Source: Sphingomonas kaistensis
Lineage (GTDB): Bacteria > Pseudomonadota > Alphaproteobacteria > Sphingomonadales > Sphingomonadaceae
Direction of reading: 5' to 3'
Assembly: GCF_011927725.1 (NCBI RefSeq)
Contig: NZ_JAATJC010000001.1
Coordinates: 2,735,001 to 2,799,000, forward strand
Length of the DNA stretch: 64,000 nucleotides
The notes under the pieces were generated by a model. The model did not search any database, was not told where the DNA came from, and saw only the letters and a list, made by a program, of their open reading frames with translations. Shown piece by piece: positions 44,012 through 51,752 of the stretch. Every line of letters begins with the position of its first letter. The stretch's first letter is position 1. Position numbers and translations under genes: made by a program.

Positions 44012-46120
44012 TTATTTGACCGTTAGAATTGCTTCGCGACTTGCGGCAAAGTCACCAAGTTGCACGATAACGAGGCGCCACGGGCGGGCACCCAAACTGG
44101 CAAGGCTTTGCGCAGCGAAAACGGCCGAGGAAGTCGATGTCTCGAGCTCCAAGGTAACGTTTTCCTGATCGGTCAGCCTGACGCGATAAGCCTCTCGGCT
44201 GCTACCGATCGGCGTTTCCACGGCATCGAGCCAGGGCGCCCCTTCCTTGCACCGTCTCACCCAGTTGACGGCCAATCCGTCGGCGACATCGGCAGCGGAA
44301 AGGTGGACGGGCGTCCAGGGTTTTGCAGCCAAGCCTTTAATCGTCGCAGTCGCCTCGGCGACGGTGCCGTCGGGACCATGCACCTTGGCAACAAAGGTAG
44401 CGCCGATATTTGCGTGGCTTACCTTCAGCGTCGTGAAGGCAGTGGGCGCCAACATGATGAACTGTGAGCCGCTGTCGTGAACGACTGCGACGCCACTGTC
44501 GAAACGCCCCCTGATCAAGCCAGATAGCTCGTACCGCGCTCTACCAAGGTGCTTCGCCGTTGCGAACTGGATGAATTCTCCATCCAGCCAGCCGAGGTTG
44601 GCGCCCGCCAGCAACGCGCTCTCGTCGCAACTGGTCAAGAATGGATCCTTGTCGAATTCGACGCGGATCGCGTTGCGCTTATCGATCAGTTCGCCTGCGG
44701 AGGCCGGCAGCGGATCGAGTAGCACTGCACGTGAACACGCGGTTGGAGCTGATGAGCTGGTCTGTTCAACACCATCAATCGAGATAGCTAGCGGCAGTTG
44801 CTGGAAAGGAACGTGGCCGCCACTGACGAGAATTGCGACTTCGGGTTCATTTTCTCCTGGCAAACCGGGCATTTCCACAACGGACACCGCCAATGGCTCC
44901 CGACCGAGTGCGCCTGCAAGTCGCCTGCCGCCTGCATCTGCCTCCTCGGACGCAATGGAGGCTGCCTGCCTTCGCAGGCCGAACTTCAGCTCCCCGGAAG
45001 CCAGCTCTTTCGTGCAAACCAGGAAACGCTGAGCGGGACTGCGTGAGGAGCTGACGTGATCGCCGACGCAAACATCTGCGTAGCTGAGTGGGAGCTTGAG
45101 CCAGGCCGGGTGGGCCTTCCCCCTTGTGCTTGCCAATCGCTCGAACGCCGTAGCCTTCGCATGCTTGCCCTCAAGCGCAGCCGGGAGCTCGATGCGCTTC
45201 AATCGTTCAACGCCTAGAAACCGCGCGCTTTTCTCGCCTGCCGCGAAGTCCAGATCCGGATCGAAGAACCGCACCGACACCTTGGTTGGATGATCATTTC
45301 CCCCAACCCCCACGACGCTCTGCGCTGCATGGTCCAAGGTCCACAAGGCATCGTCGATGACGTGATGGATCGCTGCCTTTCCAAGCGACCACTCACCATC
45401 GGCATAAGCGAATGACGGTTCGAAGGCATCGCAGAACGGGCCTATTGCCGAGAGAAGGTTATCGCCGGTCAGCGCACAACCCTCAATCAGATGCTCCGCA
45501 GCCGCTATCGCGCCGTCGATGCCGAGCTGGCTGCTCAGAACTTGCTCGGCAGCAATCGGCTCTCCGGTTCCGAGCAGCTCCACAGTGATGAACGGCAGGC
45601 GATTGCCAAAGCTTGATAGATCGAAATCTTCGAAGAGAATGTAGGCGATGCCTCGGAAGGCTGGGGCGCTCGCATCCCCCAGAATGGAGGCGATGAGAGG
45701 ATCGCTCGGCTGATCTTCGTCTCCATCGTGCAATCGCATCTCGAAGGAGACTTCCTGCCGCCCCTCCTGGTCGCGAATTACTCGCCCATCGGCCCAGATG
45801 CGCCCGATCTGGCCGACGCGGCCCGAGCTTATGGCATAGGCGAAGCTGACGCTGCTCCCCTGGCTGGAACCAGACTTGCTCACCGTTGCGGTAGCCACTG
45901 GCTGCGCGGTCCAATTAACCACTCCAGCAACACGCATGGAGCGAACAATGGATGGTATCTGGTCGCCATACTGCGAGGACGGTGCTCGCAAGTCGGACAG
46001 TCGTGCACTTGGAACCCGCCCCAGGCTGCGGTCGATCTGCCGGCCAAGCATTGATCCCAGGGCGCCGCCCACTGGCCCACCGAGCGCTGCGCCGGCAGCG
46101 CCCAGAACAAGATTGGCCAT
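44012..46120 (-). CDS. GTA/phage tail tip protein (g15-like, phage-tail_3), without TIM barrel
   Basis: 702 residues. N-terminal glycine-rich segment MANLVLGAAGAALGGPVGGALGSMLG, RPSARLSDLRAPSSQYGDQIPSIVRSMRVAG-type start and later phage-tail_3 region match the flanks of Rhodobacter GTA g15, the host-specificity/baseplate hub. The Rhodobacter protein is about 1300 residues and includes a TIM-barrel domain that is missing here. A TIM-barrel-like stretch lies instead in the gene at 47306-49600. Starts 3 bases after the g14-like gene. Confidence 0.85.
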   Translation of the reverse strand: MANLVLGAAGAALGGPVGGALGSMLGRQIDRSLGRVPSARLSDLRAPSSQYGDQIPSIVRSMRVAGVVNWTAQPVATATVSKSGSSQGSSVSFAYAISSGRVGQIGRIWADGRVIRDQEGRQEVSFEMRLHDGDEDQPSDPLIASILGDASAPAFRGIAYILFEDFDLSSFGNRLPFITVELLGTGEPIAAEQVLSSQLGIDGAIAAAEHLIEGCALTGDNLLSAIGPFCDAFEPSFAYADGEWSLGKAAIHHVIDDALWTLDHAAQSVVGVGGNDHPTKVSVRFFDPDLDFAAGEKSARFLGVERLKRIELPAALEGKHAKATAFERLASTRGKAHPAWLKLPLSYADVCVGDHVSSSRSPAQRFLVCTKELASGELKFGLRRQAASIASEEADAGGRRLAGALGREPLAVSVVEMPGLPGENEPEVAILVSGGHVPFQQLPLAISIDGVEQTSSSAPTACSRAVLLDPLPASAGELIDKRNAIRVEFDKDPFLTSCDESALLAGANLGWLDGEFIQFATAKHLGRARYELSGLIRGRFDSGVAVVHDSGSQFIMLAPTAFTTLKVSHANIGATFVAKVHGPDGTVAEATATIKGLAAKPWTPVHLSAADVADGLAVNWVRRCKEGAPWLDAVETPIGSSREAYRVRLTDQENVTLELETSTSSAVFAAQSLASLGARPWRLVIVQLGDFAASREAILTVK

Positions 46121-46123
46121 GCC

Positions 46124-46513
46124 TCAACACCCTCTACGAAATTCAAAGAAGCGGCATTCGCGCCCAAGTCTTGCCGGCAAGCGGCGGGCTACTACCCGGC
46201 CAATCTTGAGATCGGCGTGGATCAGATCGTCGCCACTGACCACGCCAAAATGACAGGACCGCGCGAGCCTGAAGACTGCAAGATCGCTATTGCTTCTTTC
46301 GCGACCGAAGACTGCGTTGAACCACGGGGCGACGCCTCGCTCCACCAGGCCCCAGTCACCGTCCGTAAGGCGGTATCGAGGGGCTTCGAGCAGAGTCAGC
46401 TCGAAGGCGTGAGCGACCACCCCGATGCAATCCAAGCCCACAAGCGGGTCCCTCCCTTGCGGGCGAAAAGGAATACCGATGAGCGCCCGTGCGCGTTCGT
46501 GCGGCTCAGGCAC
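46124..46513 (-). CDS. NlpC/P60 cell-wall peptidase (g14-like)
   Basis: 129 residues. LVGLDCIGVVAHAFEL contains the catalytic Cys; HFGVVSGDDLIHADLKIGRVV contains the catalytic His. In GTAs this tail-tip enzyme cuts peptidoglycan during DNA entry. GTG start at 46513, overlapping the upstream gene by 8 bases. Confidence 0.9.
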   Translation of the reverse strand: MPEPHERARALIGIPFRPQGRDPLVGLDCIGVVAHAFELTLLEAPRYRLTDGDWGLVERGVAPWFNAVFGRERSNSDLAVFRLARSCHFGVVSGDDLIHADLKIGRVVARRLPARLGRECRFFEFRRGC

Positions 46514-47309
46514 CCGGAAAGCGCATCAGAATTTCAGACCCCGGCAGATCAGGTTCACCGCGGAAATTCAGGATGTTGCTGAAACGCTCCGCGCAGGTGG
46601 CCCGCCGACCGTCGCACCCTTCGCTGAGTATTGCCCAATCGCCAATCGCTGCAGGATGATGCTCGGAGTTCTGCAGCGAAAGCTTCCCTGCATCGCTCGC
46701 AATCACAGTCTGCTCGACACCGCACTGTGCGCCGCTGATCCACCGCAACCGACCCAGGCGAAAGCGCTCGGTCTGAGCCTCGTTCACGATAATCGTCTCT
46801 GCCTCGATCGCAGTGACTTGGACGCGTAGCCGACGAGTGCGCATGTCCACCCTGCAGTGTCGATCACCAAGTACTGCCCTGCACTCGGGGCTGGTCTGAA
46901 TGCAGGGCTGCCGGCGAAGCGCGGCGGGGAGAAGATCGACTTGCATCGAATTCTTGCTGCCATCCACCTCTACCCCGCCGAGTTCGCCGTCGCAGATCAC
47001 CACTCCATCTGCGTGTTGCGCCCAATCGCTCGAGAGCAATCGCACACTTGCTCCTCGCCATTTCCCGGAGAGCAGGTCAGCACTCGCAAGCGCGCCACCG
47101 CCGAGGCTGCCACGAAGCTGCAGCCTGCTTGGAAACATCTCTTCGCTGATCAGCAGATCACTCGGTGCGAGGTCCAGATCGGGCGTGAAGGTAATCGATC
47201 CCGCCATCCGCCGGCGATCGTGGCTGGTCGCTCCGAAGCCTGCACCATCCGGCCGCTGGAGGATCCAATCATAGGCCAGGGTCGTGACTTCATCCGTTGA
47301 CTGGCTCAT
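46506..47309 (-). CDS. DUF2163 tail protein (g13-like)
   Basis: 267 residues. N-terminal DUF2163 (TTLAYDWILQRPDGAGFGATSHDR) and C-terminal BR0599-type segment with cysteines in SPECRAVLGDRHCRVD, SEGCDGRRATC and SNILNFRGEPDLPGSE. In the GTA tail the four cysteines bind an iron-sulfur cluster in the hub. ATG 47309 overlaps the upstream stop (ATGA). Confidence 0.9.
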   Translation of the reverse strand: MSQSTDEVTTLAYDWILQRPDGAGFGATSHDRRRMAGSITFTPDLDLAPSDLLISEEMFPSRLQLRGSLGGGALASADLLSGKWRGASVRLLSSDWAQHADGVVICDGELGGVEVDGSKNSMQVDLLPAALRRQPCIQTSPECRAVLGDRHCRVDMRTRRLRVQVTAIEAETIIVNEAQTERFRLGRLRWISGAQCGVEQTVIASDAGKLSLQNSEHHPAAIGDWAILSEGCDGRRATCAERFSNILNFRGEPDLPGSEILMRFPGA

Positions 47310-49600
47310 CCCTCACGGACCTCCAGGAGCGGTACGCTGATCAACTCGCCCGCAAGATGCGTCTTGTGACTGATCCGAAGGCTTGGCTCCTCGAACCGTA
47401 CAGGGACGTCGAAATAGAACCCTGCTCGGACTTCAACGTCGGCGGCAGGGGCTTCCGCAAGCTCAACCACGCCCTTGTTTGCGAGGCTCCATGCATCCGT
47501 GGGCAGACCGCCAACGGAAATCTCCAAGCTCTCTGCGACCGGGCGGGTTATTCGCCGCTCCTCCCCCTCACCATAATGCTTGATGAGCGGGAAACGCCTG
47601 CGGACGCCATCCCCGGTTCCAAGCAAGACGTCCGTTGCAGATGGCACGCCGATCATGCCCGAGGAACTGAAGTCCGTGCAGTCACGAAGGCGAAAGGCGA
47701 TAGCGTTGCCGCGCATTTCCCGGAAAAAGGCGATCAGCGTCCGCAGTTCGTCATTGCTGCGCAGGCAGGGGCCCACATCGAACCTCAAACGTGCCTGCTG
47801 CCAGTCGGCATTGCGATATTCGACCCCGCCGGGCGACGTCGCAATGGTGGTCGAGAAGCACGGCTCAACAGTGGCGTTGAGGCCAAGCTCGATTGGGAAG
47901 GCAACGTCGCGAAAGGCTTGCACTTCCTGCTCTCCTTGAAAGACGGTGAGGCCGTCACGAAGCACCTGCGGGAGGGCCCACAAGAAGACCTCGCGAAAGC
48001 CTGCGTCGCTGGCTGCGATTGCCGCGGCCATGATCTCGTTCCAGTCGCTTGCATGCTCTGGCGCAGTGACGAAGCCGGCCAGGTAATGGCAGTCTTCAAG
48101 CGCGTAGCCGAGCCGGGCCCTCGCCACTTCGAGCGCGTTGAGACGGCTGGTGGTCAGGCCCTCGGTGACCCAGTCATAATCTTCGAGCTGGAGGACATCG
48201 AAGGCAGGTGCGCACCAGCCAACCGGAACATTGGCCCTCACGACCTCGGGTGCATCCGATCGCAAGAGCGAAGGCAGATAAATCAGGATATGTGACTGGA
48301 GTAGCGGTGTATTCTGCTTCACCGCTGCGACGATTGAGGCAGTCGCTGAGCTGAGCAGCGCTCCGGCACGATCAAGAACATGTATTTGCTCGGCTGAAAC
48401 AGTACGCACATCCTCGATCGGAACGTGACCGACTGGCCATCGCGCCGCGCTTGCCTCGTCGTAAATGCAGATGGCATGAGCGCTCGTGACCCACCACCAT
48501 GGCTCGCCAATCTGCAACTTGGGCGCCAGGCCCGCCTGCACGCCAATCTCGACGAAGTCGCACGCGGCCCGGCTGAGGTAGCCAATCGCCTCGTCAACGG
48601 CCGGCGACAACAAGGTCGAGGGCGGAACCCACCCCGTCCGAGCCGGCGCTCCATTCCACGCCCGCTGCTTCCAGGCCTCCGGGCACAGTTCTTCCAGAAG
48701 CTCCATGGAAAGCGACCAAATGACGTCGTAGCCTCGGCTTTGCGCAACGGCAGCGAAACTCTCGTGCCAGCGTCGCGCCGGCAGGCACAGCGTCTTTGTC
48801 GGATCCGCCAGTCCTGCCCCATCGAGCGCTGGATAGTGGCTCATCCCGACGTAATGATCGAGCAACCCGCGATAGCCGAGCCTTTCCAGGCTATCGATCA
48901 CCCGCTCGGGAGTGAGGTGATAGCTGTCGTCGTAGGCCGTGCAGATCCGCAATTTGTGCTCAGGCACGAAGGCATCGTTGATCGGAATGACGCTACCGGA
49001 ACCGAGACACTCTATTTCGCTCAGATCGACTTCTGCCTCCGTTATATCGGAGAAGCGTTCCTGGCTTCCATCCACGAAGCCCGGAGGGACCAGGCTGATG
49101 AACATGCGGCTGATGTCACCGACATGAATCCGCTCACTATTCTCGTCGATCTGGAAGCCGGCCATCAGCCTGTCGAAGGGCAACTCGACGGTCGCATCCG
49201 ATCCGCTGCCCGTGGCGTAGTTCCACAAACGAACATACCAGATGCGCTCGTTCCCGGCTTCGTCCCGCCCCTCGATGGTCAGTGAAGGTCCATTCACTGC
49301 GTCGAGTTGGGCGAGGCCGATCGAACGCCAGCGGAACCGCAACGTACAGCGCGAATAATTGGTGATCGCGTGACGCCGATGCGCGACGTGGACAGCCTCA
49401 TCGATCGTCGTGAAGATAAGCCCAACCAGATCGCCTTTTCGTCCGAAAGTCGCAGTCGCAGTAAGGCGGGTTTCGCCAGGGTGGCTGACGACGCAAGCCA
49501 TGCTCCCCCGCGGGAAATCCACCGTCCAGTGCGAAGGTTCGAAGCGCTTGATGACGTCGCGGCGCAGCCGTCGGTCGTCACGCGTCAACCAGTGCCGCAT
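47306..49600 (-). CDS. TIM-barrel-like domain fused to DUF2460 (g12-like)
   Basis: About 764 residues. The last ~200 residues carry the DUF2460 signature (FRDVAFPIELGLNATVEPCFSTTIATSPGGVEYRNADW and AFFREMRGNAIAFRLRDCTDFSS), the distal tail protein of GTAs. Before it lies a region of about 300 residues that reads as a glycoside-hydrolase-like barrel: RVIDSLERLGYRGLLDHYVGMSHYP, LQIGEPWWWVTSA (Gly-Glu-Pro, like an acid/base Glu) and FREVFLWALPQVL. Rhodobacter g12 is only about 210 residues. GGAGGAGG at 49606-49613 selects ATG 49600. Directly upstream is the tail-tube gene, so g10 and g11 are absent. Confidence 0.82.
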   Translation of the reverse strand: MRHWLTRDDRRLRRDVIKRFEPSHWTVDFPRGSMACVVSHPGETRLTATATFGRKGDLVGLIFTTIDEAVHVAHRRHAITNYSRCTLRFRWRSIGLAQLDAVNGPSLTIEGRDEAGNERIWYVRLWNYATGSGSDATVELPFDRLMAGFQIDENSERIHVGDISRMFISLVPPGFVDGSQERFSDITEAEVDLSEIECLGSGSVIPINDAFVPEHKLRICTAYDDSYHLTPERVIDSLERLGYRGLLDHYVGMSHYPALDGAGLADPTKTLCLPARRWHESFAAVAQSRGYDVIWSLSMELLEELCPEAWKQRAWNGAPARTGWVPPSTLLSPAVDEAIGYLSRAACDFVEIGVQAGLAPKLQIGEPWWWVTSAHAICIYDEASAARWPVGHVPIEDVRTVSAEQIHVLDRAGALLSSATASIVAAVKQNTPLLQSHILIYLPSLLRSDAPEVVRANVPVGWCAPAFDVLQLEDYDWVTEGLTTSRLNALEVARARLGYALEDCHYLAGFVTAPEHASDWNEIMAAAIAASDAGFREVFLWALPQVLRDGLTVFQGEQEVQAFRDVAFPIELGLNATVEPCFSTTIATSPGGVEYRNADWQQARLRFDVGPCLRSNDELRTLIAFFREMRGNAIAFRLRDCTDFSSSGMIGVPSATDVLLGTGDGVRRRFPLIKHYGEGEERRITRPVAESLEISVGGLPTDAWSLANKGVVELAEAPAADVEVRAGFYFDVPVRFEEPSLRISHKTHLAGELISVPLLEVREG

Positions 49601-49625
49601 GGTCGCCTCCTCCAAAATTGCTTGT

Positions 49626-50036
49626 TCAGCTGATGCTGACAGGTCCAGTGCTGCGAAGGATCGAGGCGTAGGTCGCCTCCTCGTTCACAGCGCTGTCGAA
49701 TCGCAGCTCCGACACGATGAATTGCCCGCGAACAGCCGTTCCTTGGTCCAGCGAAAGCGTGCATTCGGCACTCACGCCGCTGAATGCCATGTCGCGCAAA
49801 CGGAGTTCGCCCTCCGAGCCCAGGTATAGCCCGGTCAGCTTGACCTCTAATGACCTCAGCCCCGCTCCCGACAGCAGCTTGCGCCATCCGCCATCGCTCA
49901 GGTCGGAGACATCCACTTCCTCTTGCGACACTTTCCAGCCGCTCAGGCGGAGCCCTTCCACCAGGAGATACTGGGGGGTTGGCTCGCCGTTGGAGATTCG
50001 AAGCAGGCAGTCGCTTCCAGCAATGGGGAGGCTCAT
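49626..50036 (-). CDS. Major tail tube protein (g9-like)
   Basis: About 136 residues, TP901-1-type tail protein. Seen: LPIAGSDCLLRISNGEP, VEGLRLSGWKVSQEEVDVSD, GGWRKLLSGAG, LEVKLTGLYLGSE. Polymerises into the tail tube. ATG 50036 overlaps the upstream stop (ATGA). Only 25 bases separate its stop from the g12-like start. Confidence 0.88.
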   Translation of the reverse strand: MSLPIAGSDCLLRISNGEPTPQYLLVEGLRLSGWKVSQEEVDVSDLSDGGWRKLLSGAGLRSLEVKLTGLYLGSEGELRLRDMAFSGVSAECTLSLDQGTAVRGQFIVSELRFDSAVNEEATYASILRSTGPVSIS

Positions 50037-50428
50037 GCTGCTGAACTCACGGTTGTTTCGATGAGACGTGCCCGGAGTTCGAACATGCAACTCCACGGAC
50101 CACCCGGATCGCGGGAACGGCGCTTGCCCGTGAGTACCATCGTGCTGAGATGCCAGTCGGCTCCTGCTTCGAACGAGCCGAGTTCGACCTCGATGAGGTT
50201 CTCAAGCGTCAGCAACCGCGACGGCCACTCGTCCCACAGCACGAGTTGCAGGGCGATCTCCCGCCCCTGCCTCTGCTTGCAGCTCCAGTCGCGTTCGTCG
50301 CTGCAGTTGAGCACGGCGTACGGATATTGCGCGCGGGCCGGGGCATCGTGGTAGATACCCGAGAGCTGGCCTCCATTATTCAACTTTGCGACTAAGGCTT
50401 CCTGAAGGGCGATGGTGGCGCTCATCAT
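50033..50428 (-). CDS. DUF3168 tail terminator protein (g8-like)
   Basis: 131 residues. SATIALQEALVAKLNNGGQLSGIYHDAPARAQYPYAVL is the DUF3168 start; the family caps phage tail tubes. ATGATG at the start, overlapping the upstream stop. Confidence 0.88.
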   Translation of the reverse strand: MMSATIALQEALVAKLNNGGQLSGIYHDAPARAQYPYAVLNCSDERDWSCKQRQGREIALQLVLWDEWPSRLLTLENLIEVELGSFEAGADWHLSTMVLTGKRRSRDPGGPWSCMFELRARLIETTVSSAA

Positions 50429-50754
50429 CGTTGCTCCTCGCAGCGCAGGACCAGCCTGTCCGGCAGCATGGGGTCGTCCACTATCTGGCGGACAACCAGG
50501 CGCCGGCCCCGCCACCTGACCTGCTGATCGATGGCGAACTCGGATTGTCGCCGAACGGTGACTTTGAAACGCGGCATGGCGCTGACGCTCATCGCTTCAT
50601 TGGCGGCCCCCGCGCCCTCAGCGACGATCGCTGCAAGGCAAGAAAGCACCATGCTCAAGGTTTCGCTCGACGCACCGGTCGCAAGCCGATCCTGCGATCG
50701 CTCCCACAACTCGATGCGCTGGGTGAGGCTTCCGGCAAACTCGCTCACCGGCAT
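50425..50754 (-). CDS. Head closure / head-tail adaptor (g7-like)
   Basis: 109 residues. SLTQRIELWERSQDR, then a small barrel with FAIDQQVRWRGRRLVVRQIVDDP; matches the SPP1 gp16-like head closure family. Overlaps the connector gene by 10 bases. Confidence 0.85.
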   Translation of the reverse strand: MPVSEFAGSLTQRIELWERSQDRLATGASSETLSMVLSCLAAIVAEGAGAANEAMSVSAMPRFKVTVRRQSEFAIDQQVRWRGRRLVVRQIVDDPMLPDRLVLRCEEQR

Positions 50755-51266
50755 AGTCCTGCCTTTCGATACGGCCGCCAGAGCGCCGTCACCGCCTTGG
50801 GAAGGTCGCCGACCGGGCCGTCGCGATTGGCGAACATGGTAGCGGCAAGGCGAAGGATGCCCTGCCGGATCGGCTCGGGTACGTCATTGCCTTCGGTTGC
50901 CATGCCGACAGTGCCGGAAACCAAGAAGGTTTCACCACTTTGCAGACCGGCCACATGTCCCCGCCCCTCGTAATCGACATCGCACCGGTAAGAAGCGGCC
51001 GGGAGCACCTCGACCTCGTTGAGCCTGCGGATCGACGCGACGGATCGCACCGGCTGCACAGGCAGCAAGGTCCATCCCTCATTTCCTCTAACCCTGGCCT
51101 CGAAACTGCGAACGATGAGCGCCTGGTTGAGGAACGTTTCGCACATTTCGCTGGCGGTTCGCAGCAAGCCGGCAAGCAGCGCCTCCTCTTCGCCCGTCTC
51201 CACTCGTGCGTAGGCCTGAACCTCGGACAGGCTCACGCAGAGTGCGGTCTTAGCCTCGACGATCAT
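50745..51266 (-). CDS. Head-tail connector (g6-like)
   Basis: About 173 residues, adaptor of the gp6/gp15 type. LSEVQAYARVETGEEEALLAGLLRTASEMCETFLNQALI and IRQGILRLAATMFANRDGP are typical helices of this ring protein. GGAGGT lies before ATG 51266, whose first base sits in the upstream stop (TGATG). Confidence 0.85.
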   Translation of the reverse strand: MIVEAKTALCVSLSEVQAYARVETGEEEALLAGLLRTASEMCETFLNQALIVRSFEARVRGNEGWTLLPVQPVRSVASIRRLNEVEVLPAASYRCDVDYEGRGHVAGLQSGETFLVSGTVGMATEGNDVPEPIRQGILRLAATMFANRDGPVGDLPKAVTALWRPYRKAGLCR

Positions 51267-51547
51267 CAACGGACCTCCACGCGAACGAGGATCGAACGGC
51301 TGTCGTGCCGCCCCTGACTGGTGGTGATCTGGTTGAGCAGCCGGTAGACCTTGCCCGGCACCCCTCCGCTGACGTTCACGGTGGCACTCAGTTCGTCGAA
51401 GCGGCTCCCATCGATCGTCACTCCGCCGCTTTCGACGGGAACCACGCTCCAGCTGGATTCCGCCAGGACATCATCGGTGAGGTACCGCAGTCCCCAATCC
51501 ACGCTGTAATCGAGCGCACTGCCCGGATCTTTCAACACAAGGGCCAT
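51266..51547 (-). CDS. Small GTA-locus protein (possible fibre-tail adaptor)
   Basis: 93 residues, one small beta domain: MALVLKDPGSALDYSVDWG, then WSVVPVESGGVTIDGS and RLLNQITTSQGRHDSRSILVRVEVR. Pattern of an Ig-like or fibre-adaptor domain; similar proteins occur in sphingomonad GTA loci. GGAGG lies before the ATG. Function inferred from place. Confidence 0.7.
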   Translation of the reverse strand: MALVLKDPGSALDYSVDWGLRYLTDDVLAESSWSVVPVESGGVTIDGSRFDELSATVNVSGGVPGKVYRLLNQITTSQGRHDSRSILVRVEVR

Positions 51548-51556
51548 CTTGCCTCC

Positions 51557-51688
51557 TCAGCGGGGTTCAGGAACGATGATCTGGTCGTAGAGCGGCGTGA
51601 CGGTCCGCTTGGGCGGCGCCTTGACGATCGAAGGCGCCGCAATTGCTGCGACAGGGTGCTGCGCAGGCGCGAAGGCTGCGATGCTCAC
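51557..51688 (-). CDS. Very short GTA-locus ORF (43 residues)
   Basis: GTG 51688 to TGA 51557. Starts VSIAAFAPAQHP and ends TPLYDQIIVPEPR, rich in Ala and Pro. AAGGA lies upstream and its stop overlaps the GGAGG site of the next gene, so coupling is likely. No family recognised; could be a scaffold or linker peptide. Confidence 0.45.
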   Translation of the reverse strand: MSIAAFAPAQHPVAAIAAPSIVKAPPKRTVTPLYDQIIVPEPR

Positions 51689-51726
51689 GGCACGTCCTTT
51701 CCTATCTCTTCTGGTGCGAGGGATTG

Positions 51727-51746
51727 GCCGGGGCCACGGCCCCGGC
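51727..51746 (-). terminator. Hairpin after spike gene
   Basis: GCCGGGGCC (51727-51735) and GGCCCCGGC (51738-51746) pair perfectly. Just beyond the spike stop; no T run. May limit read-through into the tail genes. Confidence 0.45.
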
Positions 51747-51752
51747 TGATCG

